A stretch of 64,000 nt of DNA from Merluccius polli (GCA_030340625.1 JAOPHQ010006596.1:62001-126000); one strand, 5' to 3'; shown: positions 11,571-24,013, counted from the stretch's first letter. Notes: generated by a model not told the origin, from the sequence alone. Translations and numbers: made by a program.

Positions 11571-12630
11571 TATGAATCTCATGTTAACTGATTGGGTTCC
11601 AGGTATTAGACAGACCCATATATTTCTCCGGTCATTTGTGATTACAAAAAATTGTGCAAGCTAAAAGTTGTAATTTTGAGACAGAATTGCTCCAAAAACA
11701 CCCTTATATTTTAATGATTCGCAAGTGGCCATGGTATAAGCGGGATAATCCCCTCCGAGTTGTGCTGTTATCGAAAAAGAATGCACGCCACGGGGGCTAC
11801 GCGTTTGCCTCTGCGAAGTGCATTATTTTTCAAACTGCACACCTCGTTGTGGATTATCCCTTACTTATGTTTTATACTGAATGCTAACATTTCGGTTTGA
11901 TCAATAGCGTTCCCTTAGTGGGAGTCAGTGGGGTCTCTATTAAGACAGGAAATCTGAATTCTGACTGTGGAAATAAAACAAAAATGAATACTATGCTCCC
12001 GCCTTGCATTCCTGACCAATCACATGTTTGCATTGCCGTCAGATTGTGTCACAAAATCTTGGAGGTGCAAGAAGTGCCGAAATGAAGGTTTGGTGAGGTA
12101 TTCGTTTGTTTGTTTTCCCTGCAATCACATAATTTTGTTTTTGGAACCTTGTCAAACATCTTTTCATCAGGAAGAATGCTGCCTGCTTCTAAAAAGTAAC
12201 ATAATGACATAGTGACTAAGGAATAAGGCTGGTATCTAACGCGAAACAATGTGGATGACTATAATACAATGAAAATACAATGGTAATGTTATGTCAAAAA
12301 ACAAAAAAAAGTTGGTATATTACAAGAACAATCATAGCAATATTGTGTGAATCAGTTACCCTTCTTATAAGCTCCAGAAGCCACACATTCATATTTGAGT
12401 CACTATCCTATACAGCCATTGCACTGCCATACAGCTTTGGTTTATCAAGGATCCATATTCCATAATGTATGGGCCACTATTTTCAATGTCCTACTTCCTC
12501 ATAGATGGAACAGTTCATTAGCAGTCAAGTGCCACTACATGACTTCTTTGAAAGGCATACCGTGTCCCACAAATCAGGCATTTCCCTTTCTTTCACTTCA
12601 AATTTGTTTCGACCAATCAAGTCGCTGTGA
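11571..12630. other. No supported gene
   Basis: Frames of 60-90 codons occur on both strands, none with a motif or exon-like context. Nothing else noted. Confidence 0.55.
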
Positions 12631-12653
12631 GGGGGGGGGGGGGGGGGGGGGGG
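12631..12653. repeat. Poly-G run of 23
   Basis: Twenty-three consecutive G residues. It can form a G-quadruplex and is an assembly-fragile site. Gly- or Pro-rich frames crossing it are artefacts. Confidence 0.97.
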
Positions 12654-12688
12654 TGTAGCTGTGCATTGCATTGAATGGATCTCTACTG

Positions 12689-12766
12689 CAGTGGTTCTCA
12701 ACCAGCGGGCCATAAGCCATCGGGCCCCAGAGATTTAGAAATGAAGCCGTATATATGGTTTCATTT

Positions 12767-12837
<71 letters not shown>

Positions 12838-13090
12838 ACTTCCATAAAATTATAATATGTTCTTTTATCATCATTACAGTCTATTTGTATTATACCTTAT
12901 TAAATGAAACATTTAATTTGTTCACTCCATTAGATGAGGCAGTCATATAACGATGGGCCAAAAAAAACGGGGTGTGAAAATTGAATAGAGATGAATACCT
13001 TATATTGGCTGTGAAAATTTCACGGGCCGCGAAAATACTTCAACTTTGCATACCAAATTTCCACAGTATCAAAAATGTTGAGGAGCTCTG
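12689..13090. mobile_element. Non-autonomous hAT-type DNA transposon, 402 bp
   Basis: The left end begins CAGTGGTTCTCAACC, the classical terminus of many vertebrate hAT families. The right end, TGTTGAGGAGCTCTG, matches its reverse complement at 11 of 15 positions. The flanks are CTCTACTG (12681-12688) and CTCTCCTG (13091-13098), a 7/8 match to the 8-bp target duplication typical of hAT. No transposase frame remains. A 66-bp AT array occupies the interior. The decayed right end and the mismatch in the duplication suggest an old insertion. Confidence 0.75.
12769..12834. repeat. (AT)33 microsatellite inside a hAT element
   Basis: Sixty-six bases of uninterrupted AT. It lies within the 402-bp hAT, so it expanded after, or was carried by, that insertion. 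Confidence 0.97.
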
Positions 13091-13098
13091 CTCTCCTG

Positions 13099-15177
13099 GA
13101 ACCACAACAAACGTAATATGGCTAACCATTAATCTTGGATTCAGGAGAGGACTGATGACTTAAACGATCAAGCATCGTCTTCCCATTGTCGCATCCCTCC
13201 TTGGTCAACAGCGACCACAAACTCGGCCAGTGGTAAACTAAACTTTTCCCGTAACCAGTGAGAAGACAAGCTAAAACTGCCTGGATACCAATGCCCTTAA
13301 ACAAAGTGTCTAAATGTTTAGTAGACTGCGCTGTACAGTCTCCCCCCAGAAGTTCAGCTATAGTATAGTCGAACTTCTGGATCCGAGAATACCACTGATG
13401 TAACTACCAATTGCCTTGCAGATGACCACTGTTTCTAATGTATATTACAACTAAATAAGACATTTTTACAAGTCAAAATATTATCAAATTATAAAAAAAA
13501 TCTTAAATCTTGACCCGAGTCTCAATGCGAGGTTAGGTCTTTTAAATCTTTATTCACAACAGAATAATAGGACTCAAAATTCTAGCTTAACACAATAATG
13601 TGAATGTAAATCCCACACTATGTCCCAGGAGCGACTGTTCATAGTCTGCTCATAGTGGGTAAAAAAGTGAATTGTTGTCTCAAAAAGAGCTGCTTACAAG
13701 TCACTATTGATGAGCTTGTTTTGGTTGTCAATATGTCATATTAATGTTTCAGAGATGTATGTGTTGTGCTCTTTTAGCTTCCTGGGGGGGGGGGGGGGTT
13801 ACCAAGTGCAATGAATTCTGCATTATAGACATAGTATGCTCTGGATACCAGGAGTTGGAGGTGTTCTAAGGAGATGACAACTTTTTTGAGCTGTGTATTG
13901 TGGGTGTTACTCACCCACAGGACGATGGCTTTAAGTTATGTTTACCTAGTTCACAGTGATGAATGCCTATTTCACCTATGTTTTCATAGACTTTATGTTC
14001 ATTCTACTATTTGTCGTTAATACATTTCCCATGCACCGTAGCGTTGATGACAGGAAAAAAGCGGTTGTTGTGATCAACTATAATTTAATATATCAGCCGA
14101 GCTCACAACAACCACTTTTGTAGAGGAAATGTAGTAACATCAAACTAGTTTTGGACCTGTGTTTATTTTTTTCAAATATACTACTAAAAAACTATGGAAG
14201 GACATTCATGGTGGTAATTAATTAGTTATGCATTCAAGCATATTTAAGTTGATTGCCCTACTAATATTTTCAGCTCCAAAGGTGCCAATTTAAAGGGCAT
14301 AGAGCAAAAAGGCCCCTATTTACAGTTTTAATAGAGATGAATACCTTATATTAGCATTTGTCCACACTGTGGCTTTAACTGTATGCTATACTGTGCATTA
14401 TATGAAACATGTAAATATTCAGGGTTTGCATCTCATGAAAAATACATGCATATTAAATAGTGTATACCACCATTAAGCGTTAGCAGACACAGCTTAAACT
14501 ATATACATATATAAATATACCTAGAGGATAAGAGCTTTTAGCATTTGCTCAACTATCAACATAACTCATTAACATGGCTACAAGTGAAGTATAATGCAAA
14601 GCCCGTATTGGAAGAAAATAAAACAGTCAATTTATATGCAAATCTTAACCTTTTGCTCATAACAGGAAGAAAACATAATATTGTCTCACCAATAGATTGT
14701 CTATTAGTGTAATGTTTTAAACAACATCATTTGCCTTTTTGGGTAGATCTTTTTGGAACGCTAATTGTATTACTTATATTAATGTGAAATCAATATATTC
14801 AATAACCTTTAAAAGTCATTATAGCAATTATGTGCATTTTTATTCTTGGGCATTTATGAAAAATGAAGGTATTTGCTATTGAAATATTGAAAGGCCACTG
14901 TACAGTCATCACCCATTAAGGGAGAAAAATGTTGAATTGACAAGACACAAGGTCTTAAGAAAAAAGTACTTTTATAAGTGTGTGTGTATGTGTGGGTAGC
15001 CTCCCATCCTGTTAATTAGCAGTGGAGCAGTTCCCTGCACGAGGAAACATACTTAATAATCTGTTTACTGAAGCTTTGAACAGATCACAATGAACTCACC
15101 GTTGACACATACATAAAAGAGTATTTCTGGATTAAAATGGCGTGTCTGTATGAGTGTACATGTGCGTGTGTGTATTA

Positions 15178-15183
<6 letters not shown>
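13099..15183. other. No supported gene; small hairpin and poly-G
   Basis: A 10-bp perfect inverted repeat (CCAGAAGTTC at 13346-13355, complement at 13371-13380) has a 15-base spacer. A run of 15 G is at 13784-13798. At 14330-14352 there is a 23-base exact copy of a segment of the nearby hAT (12984-13006). The rest is AT-rich with no coding or transposon signature. Confidence 0.55.

Positions 15184-15212
<29 letters not shown>
15184..15212. repeat. (GT)n microsatellite
   Basis: About 14 GT units with impure GT/GC flanks. The longer frames on both strands at 15065-15439 run through this array and show no domain, so I do not call them genes. Confidence 0.92.
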
Positions 15213-15215
<3 letters not shown>

Positions 15216-17681
15216 CTCACACCCCTCTGCGATGTGCCCTCGGAAGCAAAGCAGCAGCAAACCGCAAAAGAGAGCACTTTCTCCTTGCTTCTCCTTACAG
15301 CAGACATGTGTGCCTGCCTAGGCCCTGGACTGAGAGCTACAGGATCCCTGCAGGCCGGCTCATGGATCCGGCCTAATGGATGTCCTATGGCGTTTAGCAA
15401 GGGGACTAGGAATGGGTCTGCATACGAATAATGGAGCACGACTGTGCTTCACAAACATACATGTAAAAATAATTCCATTCTTGTGCAACATCCGTGCCGG
15501 ACATTTGTGTCATGTGTCATATTTAGAAGCATTAAGGCCTCATCCACATAAATATGTAGTATTTTCTCTGTGTTTTGGCCTCCCGTCCACCCCAAAACAG
15601 TGTTTCAGGTCACTGAAAACAAAGCTTTTGAGAAACTCCTTCCAAGGTGGAGATTTTTCAAAACTCTTTTTTCTGTGTATTTGTATTGACCTGTGAAACA
15701 GAGGTTTCGCAAACCGATGACAGCATGACCTCGATTTACACATGGCAATTGTTGTTTCACACACTGAGCATGCGCCAGAACCTACAAAAAATGACAGACT
15801 ACCGGTGTGTTTACATGTGGCTAATATTGTTAGGTTTTAATTACATGATAAGTCAACCTAGCGTTACTAAATCATTACACCGCTGTGTATTTGCCATGCT
15901 GTGTTGTTGCATTCGCCACTCAAGAAGAAGCACATCAATGTGCATGCTCCTAATGTTCTTTGGTGGTGTTTGACATAAAGTTGTATTGCTATGTTTTCAG
16001 AAATACCCATATATGTGTGGACGAGGCCACTCTAATTATGTGTATTTTTGTCAATTATGTCCTCTCCCACGCATTCGCATTGTCCTCCAGCAACACAAGA
16101 GGACAAGGCTGCCATATTTCTAGGGCTTTCTTATCACAAAAGCATGCAGCGGCTCAACCAACAGCACATTATCATGTGTCTTGTTGTTTTGTTTTTTAAA
16201 GATCCCCACTTTAAGTAAATAAAAGATTTCGTAATTGGTGCAGTGTGATGCATCTCATCTCCTTGTGTCTCACAGCTTGCAGCAACCAACCAATACTGTA
16301 CGCTTTCAACCTAATTAAGCTGTATGTAATAAATGATCACTTCATTTAAACACGATCAGACCCCCTGCCACTGCCATCCTGATCGGATTCTACCCTATTG
16401 CCTTTGTTGCACAATTACGTAAACATATTGTTAACAGCATATCATAATCAATTAATTAATCAATTAACTCAACGCTTCTCTAGGCTGTCATACATACATT
16501 GATGTGACATTAAGATGAACCGTCAGAAGAGCCCCACAGCAAATACGATCTCGACAACAGTTATGATTGCTGAGCGGACCACTTTCATTACTGCCTGTGT
16601 GCTGGTGCCTCGGTGGGACCCTCGTGGACGATGGGATGACCCATATTCCTGCCCTGTAATCTTTGATTGCAGCAAGGTGACAGATGCTTGATTAAGTGTT
16701 GCAACCCCTGTATGACACTTGAAGTGTGGTGGGAAACAGGGATGGGGCGGGGGGGGATCTGACTTTCAAATGTGCCTGGCAGAGCTAAACTCGGAAGAGG
16801 CATATAGGAAACAGTGAGATGATGGGGAGGTTGAAACAAATAGCGTAAACACAAGACCAGGACGCAGGCAAGGGAGGAAAAGAAAAGCACATGAGAGCCT
16901 TGAGCTGCCTCCAGAAAGTTTGTTTTGTTGTTGCTGCTTTGTGTTAGTAGTCAACAACAAAGACTTTCAAGTCTGGCTTCTCAGCAACAAAATACAACTA
17001 CAGAAAAAAAATAGCACATAGCAGCTGGATCTTCTGTTAATCAAACATACCTTGCCATCCGACAGTCGGAGGGGGTATGTATGTGGCTGTTCAAATAGGC
17101 AACAATCTTAAAATAAAACGCTATAGACACTGACATATGAATTATAAATACACCATACACCAAACTCAGCAACAGGGTGCTGGTGCCGTGGATTCATTCA
17201 GACTTTTAATTTCAGCACCTAATTCCCCAGGCGTTTAGTCGTGGGCATAGAGGCTAGAAGAAGGTGATATGTAACGGGATATATGCAAGTCTACAACACA
17301 TCCATTCGTGTCCCTCCCACTTCCCTCCTCTATGTCGCAGCTGGGAGGACCGATGCTAGAACACTAGACAGGAGGCAGGTCCTGGGCACGGGTCACGCTA
17401 GCTGCATTATTAACGACATGAAGCACCCCCATACTCTGTCTATCACTGTTCCATAGAAGCCACTTTAAAATACCAATTATCTGGCTTCAGACACACTGTA
17501 CTGCTGCCCAGTAGCCCTGAAACACGAGCGGTTAGCAGGTCCTTTGACCATATGGCACTAAACATAATACCATCAAACATCCACACTTCTACCCCTGCTG
17601 TTTGGCTACAGAGGGGAAAAGAAATGCTCATTGAATGAAGCAAGCTAGACCACAGCAACACCTAGGCTACTCCATGCATGT

Positions 17682-17683
<2 letters not shown>
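15213..17683. other. No supported gene
   Basis: Several frames of 60-108 codons on both strands, none with a motif, signal peptide or plausible exon structure. No repeat family was recognised. A short run of G (16749-16756) and AATTAATTAATCAATTAA at 16451-16468 are the only simple features. Confidence 0.5.
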
Positions 17684-17733
<50 letters not shown>

Positions 17734-17748
17734 ACACCCACACACAAG
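17684..17748. repeat. (AC)n microsatellite
   Basis: About 47 bases of perfect AC followed by CCCACACCCACACACA interruptions. The His/Thr-rich frames here are translations of the repeat. Confidence 0.95.
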
Positions 17749-19820
17749 CACATGCCTGGATTATACTTGTATACCTCAGGTCTGTGCTCAATACTACACA
17801 ACACCTCAACATCTGTGTAACTCACCTCACCCTTGGACACCTTCCGCTAGACTTTTGATTTCCCGCAGTTTTTCCGACAGCATGCCCAGTTAGGCTTCTA
17901 CAAATCTGACCTCTTGTGTACAGATCCTTAAGGCCATAACGTTGCCTTTTCCTTTGCAGCACACCATCCACCCATCCATCAAACTGTTGGAGTTTGCAGA
18001 TGACCCACACAACCAACCGTTGACCTCATCTTTAACAACAAACAACCTGCCGTGAATAGATGGACCACCCTGGTCTTCAGGAGTCCCCGGCTCTTTCTTA
18101 AAGCCGTAGAGGTGGGAACAGGCTTAAGACTATGTCTCTGCCTTGCTGATAAGATTACCAGCTGCCAGTGTCCAACCATCCATCCAGGATCCTCCCAGTG
18201 CCTGGGAAAAGGCAGGGGGACATTTGCTGCTCCCTGCACACCTGAATTCTTTGTATGGAACTACATATATGTTGGCTTGGATCCCTGAATATTGTGTTCT
18301 GGCCCCGGGGCCCAAAGCAGTTGCAGAGTCCACAGGAAAATGAGCACTAACCTAATCCTAATGAAAAAGATGAGTTTGTGAAATATAGTATATAAAACTA
18401 AACCAGACTAAACTACACATTAAGATTAGCACATTAAGATTGTGCTTTGTAAATGTGTCGTTGATATTGGCAGTTGTTTGGGATGTACATTAATTGATTT
18501 ATGCATAGATTGGTCATATAGCTGCTACATGGGATTCATATATTGCTAATGTTTTTTAGATGAGGTTTCCATTAGTCTTTTTCTGATAGTTATTCTGACT
18601 TTTATGAAGAAAACAACATTTGAAGTGGGAATTGTTATTTCCAGCAAAGATGCAATGGTTCTACAACAATATTGGCTGTTGCAAATGCAAAATGGTGACA
18701 GGCAAAAAGCTCTTAACGAATGTAGAGAGTAGAGAGCTGGCTATCAAATCACACAACCCCCCTCACCACATACCTTCTAATTAGCAACCACTGAGTACAA
18801 TGTACAATGAAGTACAATGAAATTATATAGAATTCTCACAACTTTATTTCCACAAATAAAGACTTTTGTCAATCGTGTCACTCAGTCCCAGTACTTCATT
18901 ATGCAGTTGAGCATAATGGTTTAATTGAAGGTAGAGTTCTTTGAAGACTTCTTTATTTTATCATTAAAACATGAGAAGCATTTCTCTGACTACTACTTTA
19001 TCTTGCTACTGAGGGGCAATGCCATTTAACACTATAGTCCCCCATGCCACTGTTGGACTTCAAAATATAACATTCCACTATAATAAGCAAGCCAAAGGAT
19101 GCGCTAAATATTCTGATCCAGGAGAAAAATTGATAAGCCATTCCAATTTCACAAAGACTAATTGTTTTTTCTCTTTTTCGGGGGACATTTTCTGAAAACG
19201 ACACTAAACAAATGTGCCATTAGTCTGCTGACATTCAAACATTGATTACGTTTATTTCACTAGACAATTAACAATTTGAAGCTACAAGCGAAATAAGCCC
19301 CTTGGATTTACTGTTGTCTGTTTACCATGTATTTTTCATATTAACTGTTTAGGTGGCAACATTTTGAAATCTGTAATTGACAAAAGAGGCCTATGTACTC
19401 TCTGATTTTCCTGTTCGTATTACATGTTTTATTTTCTCCTTAATTATTCTGGATAGTCCTTTATTGACTTCTATATCTTGAGTTGAATACAATATGAAGA
19501 GAAGCATATGGATCTGACAGTTTAAATACTGTCAAATCCATCCCAGTCAAATCCTATTGGGCTTGTACATCAGAAGGCATCATTCGATTTTTCGTTGGCG
19601 ATTCTCCATATTGCTGAATTAAGAGTTGTAGTACTGTAAAATCCTAAAGCAATGTAAATATACTGTAACCTAGGCTAATGGAAAACTTTGTGGCAGTGTC
19701 GCCCCAGAATGACAAATAATTTCATGATTAAATACTTAACGATTACAAAAACAATACTACTAACTTAATAACTAACATTCCAATGCTCCTATGTTTCCAA
19801 AATGGAGGTGGTCATTGTGA
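17749..19820. other. No supported gene; imperfect hairpin at 19509-19540
   Basis: No motif in any frame. The fold-back has 13-base arms (19509-19521 and 19528-19540) with one mismatch around the spacer TTAAAT. Short direct words GTACAATG(AA) repeat near 18796-18820. Confidence 0.55.
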
Positions 19821-20040
19821 TGTGACGTCATGATGTACAAGCCCTATTGGTAAATAGACATCCGCGAGTGTAGTCGGTCAAAATGATCTTGGTGAGCCAC
19901 CGTAGGGCTAGCCGGCTCAGGCATTTCCGCATGCTAATTTGTAAGCAGGGAGCCAGACTTTGACTTGAAGCTGCCGTGTGTAGTGGAGACTGGTGATAAT
20001 GCACCCAGAAGATCCCAGGAGCCATAGACTCCCATTAGAA
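19821..20040. other. Possible MITE-like segment with a perfect CRE palindrome
   Basis: Contains TGACGTCA at 19823-19830, the exact cAMP-response-element palindrome. Its other end has a GGAGCCATAGACTCCCATTAG word that reminds me of common fish MITE sequence. I could not find inverted ends or a target duplication, so the repeat call is weak. A 65-codon minus-strand frame here has no known motif. Confidence 0.2.
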
Positions 20041-20124
20041 TTGTTCTAATTGTTTGTACAAAACTTGTACAAACTTTGCTTAATGTATCGTATTGAAATT
20101 AGATTTGCTGCCATGTGGTTTGAT

Positions 20125-20880
20125 TCATTCACTGGATTCCTCAGGAGACAGAAGAAGCAACACTTCAGTAACAGGTCGAGTCACTTTCACAATGACGGCC
20201 ATAGGCCACTTATTCTTTTTGGCGGGGTTGTCCTTCATCAAGACTATGTCTCTTTCCTTGAGATTAGGCCGTTTCCATTCATCCTTGAAGAGTTCTGCTC
20301 TCCTGCACCTCATCCTCCCAGGAGGAGGGGCAGGAGCTGGAGTCAGGATAAGAGGTGCTTCTAGATCCGAAGACACAGGAACGAGGGGTCTTGCATTAAT
20401 CCCAGCTGTGACCTCAGCAATGAATGACGTCAGGACTTCATGTCTGAGACGAGATGATCCACCTTGGAGGAGCATACAGTCGAGGATGCAGCGGGCGATG
20501 CCAATCATCCGCTCCCATGCACCAAACATTTGAGATGAGTGGGGTGGATTGAAAACCCAGCTGCACTTCTGCTCCTGAAGATACTTTGCCATGCTGACTG
20601 AACTGCAGCTTGAGGTATCCATTTTCAGCTCATGGCAAGCATCAATGAAATTAGTGTCACAGTGGGAGCATATCTGTTTTGCTAGAGAAGCATTAATTTC
20701 TTTTTCTTGCTGCCAGGCTTCTAAGGTTGCTTGGATGCAAGCAGTTTGAACTTGTATTGCTATTTCTCTATTTGCATAGGCAGCCCTGGCTTGAGCTGCT
20801 TCTGCTTTGTCTCTTGCTCTGACCACGGCCATGCTGGAACTTGATCGAGATGTTATGGACTGTCTATCCTCATGCTGTGT
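20125..20880 (-). pseudogene. BEL/Pao-like LTR retrotransposon fossil: gag N-terminal region fused to integrase C-terminal region
   Basis: On the minus strand an uninterrupted frame of 235 codons runs from an ATG at 20832 to 20125, and stays open upstream to about 20880 through a Ser-rich stretch. Residues 1-55 are an Ala/Lys/Glu-rich likely coiled coil (AEAAQARAAYANREIAIQV) resembling the start of fish BEL/Pao Gag. From about residue 60 the sequence switches to integrase: CHELKMDTSS, W-x-FNPPHSSQM, GAWERMIGIAR (about 108-118) and NARPLVPVS (about 147-155). After another jump, KERDIVLMKDN...KWPMAVIVKV (about 193-215) resembles the region after the integrase core. Protease, RT, RNase H and most of the integrase core are missing, so it cannot transpose. 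What is odd is that the two deletions left one long frame without a stop. Whether it is expressed is unknown. Confidence 0.75.
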
Positions 20881-20908
20881 TTATAACAACATGTCGAGGG
20901 AGCCTGTC

Positions 20909-21283
20909 CATACCTGTCAACCCTCCCGTTTTCCCCAGGATTCTCCTGTATTTTACCCCTCTCTCCCGCTGACCTCCAGTTTAAATATTTCCATGTAAAT
21001 TGCCCATATCTTTAACCTTTCCTATACAATTTAATAACAACAGAAACCATTTAATAACCACCTAATTGTATTCACTTACTTCATGGAGGAACTAGTTAAC
21101 CCAATCCTTGTTGCACTATTATTTTAGAGCAAGTAGTTGCCAAGAGGTGATTTTAGGATTCACTGTGTGTACCCTTGTCTAAATGTAAGGTGTATGGGGA
21201 CAGTGGTAGGGGTGGTGAGACGGCCCAGGGGCGGGGTGCTGGAAAATTACCCTTATTTTCAAATCCCAATGTTGACAGCTATG
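20909..21283. mobile_element. Non-autonomous hAT-type transposon, 375 bp
   Basis: The ends are CATACCTGTCAAC on the left and GTTGACAGCTATG on the right, inverted with 12 of 13 matches. The flanks AGCCTGTC (20901-20908) and GGCCTGTC (21284-21291) match at 7 of 8 bases, the size of a hAT target duplication. Just inside the left end comes a CCCTCCCGTTTTCCCC block that I associate with a widespread fish repeat. No transposase. It sits directly beside the upstream end of the BEL/Pao-like fossil. Confidence 0.75.
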
Positions 21284-21291
21284 GGCCTGTC

Positions 21292-22474
21292 AGAGTGACA
21301 GTAGACATACTTGGTAATAGGCTAGCTGGTGAGCTGCGACACAATTACATAGAGATGTGTGACAAGAGTATGGTGAACTAGCCGCTCATCGCTATTATTG
21401 TAATGATCCCGACATGACCATGACCACGCAAGTTAATATTGACATTTGAAAGGTCTTTGTGGACGCCACCTCGATCTGTAAAGCTTGATCTGTAAATGGC
21501 TCATACTGTCTTATGGATGTAGGACCCAATGGGGTTCAGGCAGCGATAACGATCACACAGATTAAATACTTCTGCCTCATCTGCCTGCCTAGTGTATATT
21601 AACTATTACCATTTGACTTGTCGTATTTTTTTCACATGGGCAATACACGCTTGAGAAGAGCAATTTCATTTCCATTTTGGTGACTTGATCGAGTTGTTCT
21701 GAAGTAGGGATAGAGATGTTGTAGCACTGGTAGCTGGCCGGCTGCCAAATCTAGCCTCTCTACTGCTTTTTAAGAATTTGATTTGATTTCACTGATGCAC
21801 CCTGCAAGTGACTACATGCTACAATGGTGTCAGACACACATGACAAACTGCACTTGTTGTAAGCACGTTGATCCAAACAACCATGAGTACACCGAGTCAT
21901 CTAGCCATGTCGTCTATACATTCTTATTTTCCGTGGCTTGCCTTCTACATTCACCAAAAAATATTTAAAATAATAAAATAAAATAAAATAAAAAATGTAA
22001 AAAGAGAACCACTTTAGTATTGTAAGGAAAGAAAAATGTGGGTCACAATCGTTGACATTTATTTTCCTTTGTGTTTTATATAAAACTCAGCATATTGTAC
22101 AGCGTTGTGCAAAGTCTATTGACAACAAGTACTAAACCACTAACATTCTGTACTGCTCACAAAAAGACACCCACTTGGAGCACATCGAGATCCAGAAAGC
22201 GCTGTAACAACAAGCTGAACGTCAACATCAGTAAGCAAATGAGCCTTAAGATTTGTTTATAGATGCCTCAAATATTTTAGTATAATGGAGCTGGACTGCT
22301 TTCTTAAAACTGCTTTTATATTTTGCACTTTAAAGCAGGGGAACATTTTTGTTTTTCAAAGTTATTGACAAAATAAATATTGTAAACTATTTTTATGTTT
22401 TATGGTGTGAGTTGGTCACGGTTGGCATTTGTAGAAAATAATCCAGCATATTTATTCTTACTTGCATGTCTGTC
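21292..22474. other. No supported gene; (AAAAT)n at 21967-21995
   Basis: A short pentanucleotide (AAAAT/AAATA) array at 21967-21995 is the only clear feature. A 61-codon frame at 21783-21968 lacks motifs. Confidence 0.6.

Positions 22475-22517
<43 letters not shown>
22475..22517. repeat. (AAT)14 microsatellite
   Basis: Uninterrupted AAT units directly abut the start of the fish repeat at 22518. The array is probably the grown simple-sequence tail or target of that element. Confidence 0.95.
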
Positions 22518-22518
<1 letters not shown>

Positions 22519-24013
22519 ATTGCATTTATATAGCTCTTTTCAAGACACCTAAAGCACTTAACATAGTGAGTATGTGTGTGTGTGTGTGTGGGGGGGAGAA
22601 ATGACACCTCTTCCATTACCAGTGTGTAGCGCCCACCTGGGTGACGCACGGCAGCCAGTGTGCACCAGAACGCTCACCACACACTGGCTCTCACAGTGGA
22701 GAGGTGAGGAATGATGCAATCAAATTACAGACCAGGGGGCATGATTAGGTGGCCATGTTGGTACAAGAGCCAGGTTGGGAATTTGGCCAGGACACCGGGG
22801 TTAGTGTGACGAAGTGATACGCAATTATCACTAGTCAATACAGACCGACAAGCACTATGGACTAAGCGCAAGACATGTAAGCCAACAGACTATTTTAGAC
22901 ATTGCATGCACATTTGCTCATGTTCTGTGTATTCTGTATTCCCTGCCATCAAGTACATTCATCAATCACGTATAGTCACAGCCAGTTAAGAATCGCACAA
23001 GTCATTTAATCTGCTCACTGTTTATTGTTTGCCGTTACATTTACAGTTTTCATTAGTTGCATCGTTAAAGGACTATCATTACATCTGTGATCTTATCTGT
23101 ACATTTCTAGCATTATAGTCATTATACATATCAAGCCATAACAGTCACTAGTCAAACTATCAATCATTCGCTTAGTGTTCGTTCTCCCAAGTTAAAAGGC
23201 AAGTTCGCAGTTCACTTCCAGGATTTATGTCACAGGATTGTGCTAGGTTAGGCCATCTCATTAAAGGAAGAGGGGTATGTTAAGGTGTTCTTGAAAATAC
23301 CTATTATATAAATGTCAGATAAAACTAAATCACGTGGTAATGTATTGTTAATATGTTGTGACAATGTATTACACCTCAGTTATAAGTTTTGGCTAGTTAA
23401 GCTAGTTAATTTATGTTAATTCATTTACCGGTATAATAGTTTGGTTTAGCTTATGGGTTGAGCTAATCCAATGGGGAACCCTAGTTAAGCCTGGTTAGTT
23501 TCATTGTTTGGGGTGGTTAGTGATGGTTGGTGATGGTTAGATCACGTTTCTCGTCATGAGTCATATCAGCATATAGGCTTATTAGTCATGTCAGCCTTTG
23601 ACAGTTATGTGTTATGTTAGTCTGTAATCGTTTGTGTTTTTGTCAGTGCTGCAGCATTTTAAAATAAATCTCTAAAACACAACTTCAACGCCTGGCTTGA
23701 ACCTTAATTGGCCCACAAGACAACATGACAGTTAGCACCCCTACTCCTGCGATAAGTGCCATGGGATCTTTAGTGACCACAGAGAGTCAGGACCTCGGTT
23801 TAACGTCTCATCCGAAAGACGGTGCTCTTCTACAGGAAAGAGTATCAGTCTCTGTCCTGGGGCATTGGGGATATTATGTAGGCCAGAGGGATGAACACCC
23901 CCTACTGGCCCTCTGACACCTCTTCAAGCACCATCTGGTCTCCCATCCAAGGATGAACCAGACCAGCCCTGCTGCTTTCCAGAGAAAGCAGCAGTGCAAG
24001 GCAAGGCTGGCTG
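22518..24013 (+). repeat. Common teleost interspersed repeat, split by a solo LTR
   Basis: The left part (22518-22804) starts CATTGCATTTATATAGCTC and contains CAGTGTGTAGCGCCCACCTG, an AACGCTCACCACACACTGGC block and GGCCAGGACACCGGGG. The right part (23731-24013) continues with CACCCCTACTCCTGC, AGTGCCATGGGATCTTTAG, AGAGTCAGGACCTCGGTTTA, CGTCTCATCCGAAAGACGG and a CATCTGGTCTCCCATCCAAG block. I recognise these blocks, in this order, as one common fish repeat. I do not know its superfamily and claim no name. A GT array (22571-22590) and a short poly-G interrupt the left part. Confidence 0.8.
22805..23730 (+). mobile_element. Solo LTR of an LTR retrotransposon, 926 bp
   Basis: A foreign block beginning TGTGACGAAG and ending CAACATGACA, so it has the canonical TG...CA ends and short TGT/ACA inversion. 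It is flanked by a perfect 5-bp duplication GTTAG (22800-22804 and 23731-23735), which cleanly splits the surrounding fish repeat. An AATAAA at 23662-23667, about 65 bases before the right end, fits a plus-strand polyadenylation signal. No internal coding region is left, as expected after recombination between the two LTRs of a full element. The 5-bp duplication fits Ty3/gypsy or BEL/Pao; the family is undetermined. Confidence 0.85.

Noticed and set aside
15065..15439. 124-codon minus-strand frame with an opposing 93-codon plus-strand frame
   Set aside because: Both cross a GT array and lack any domain, start context or splice structure.
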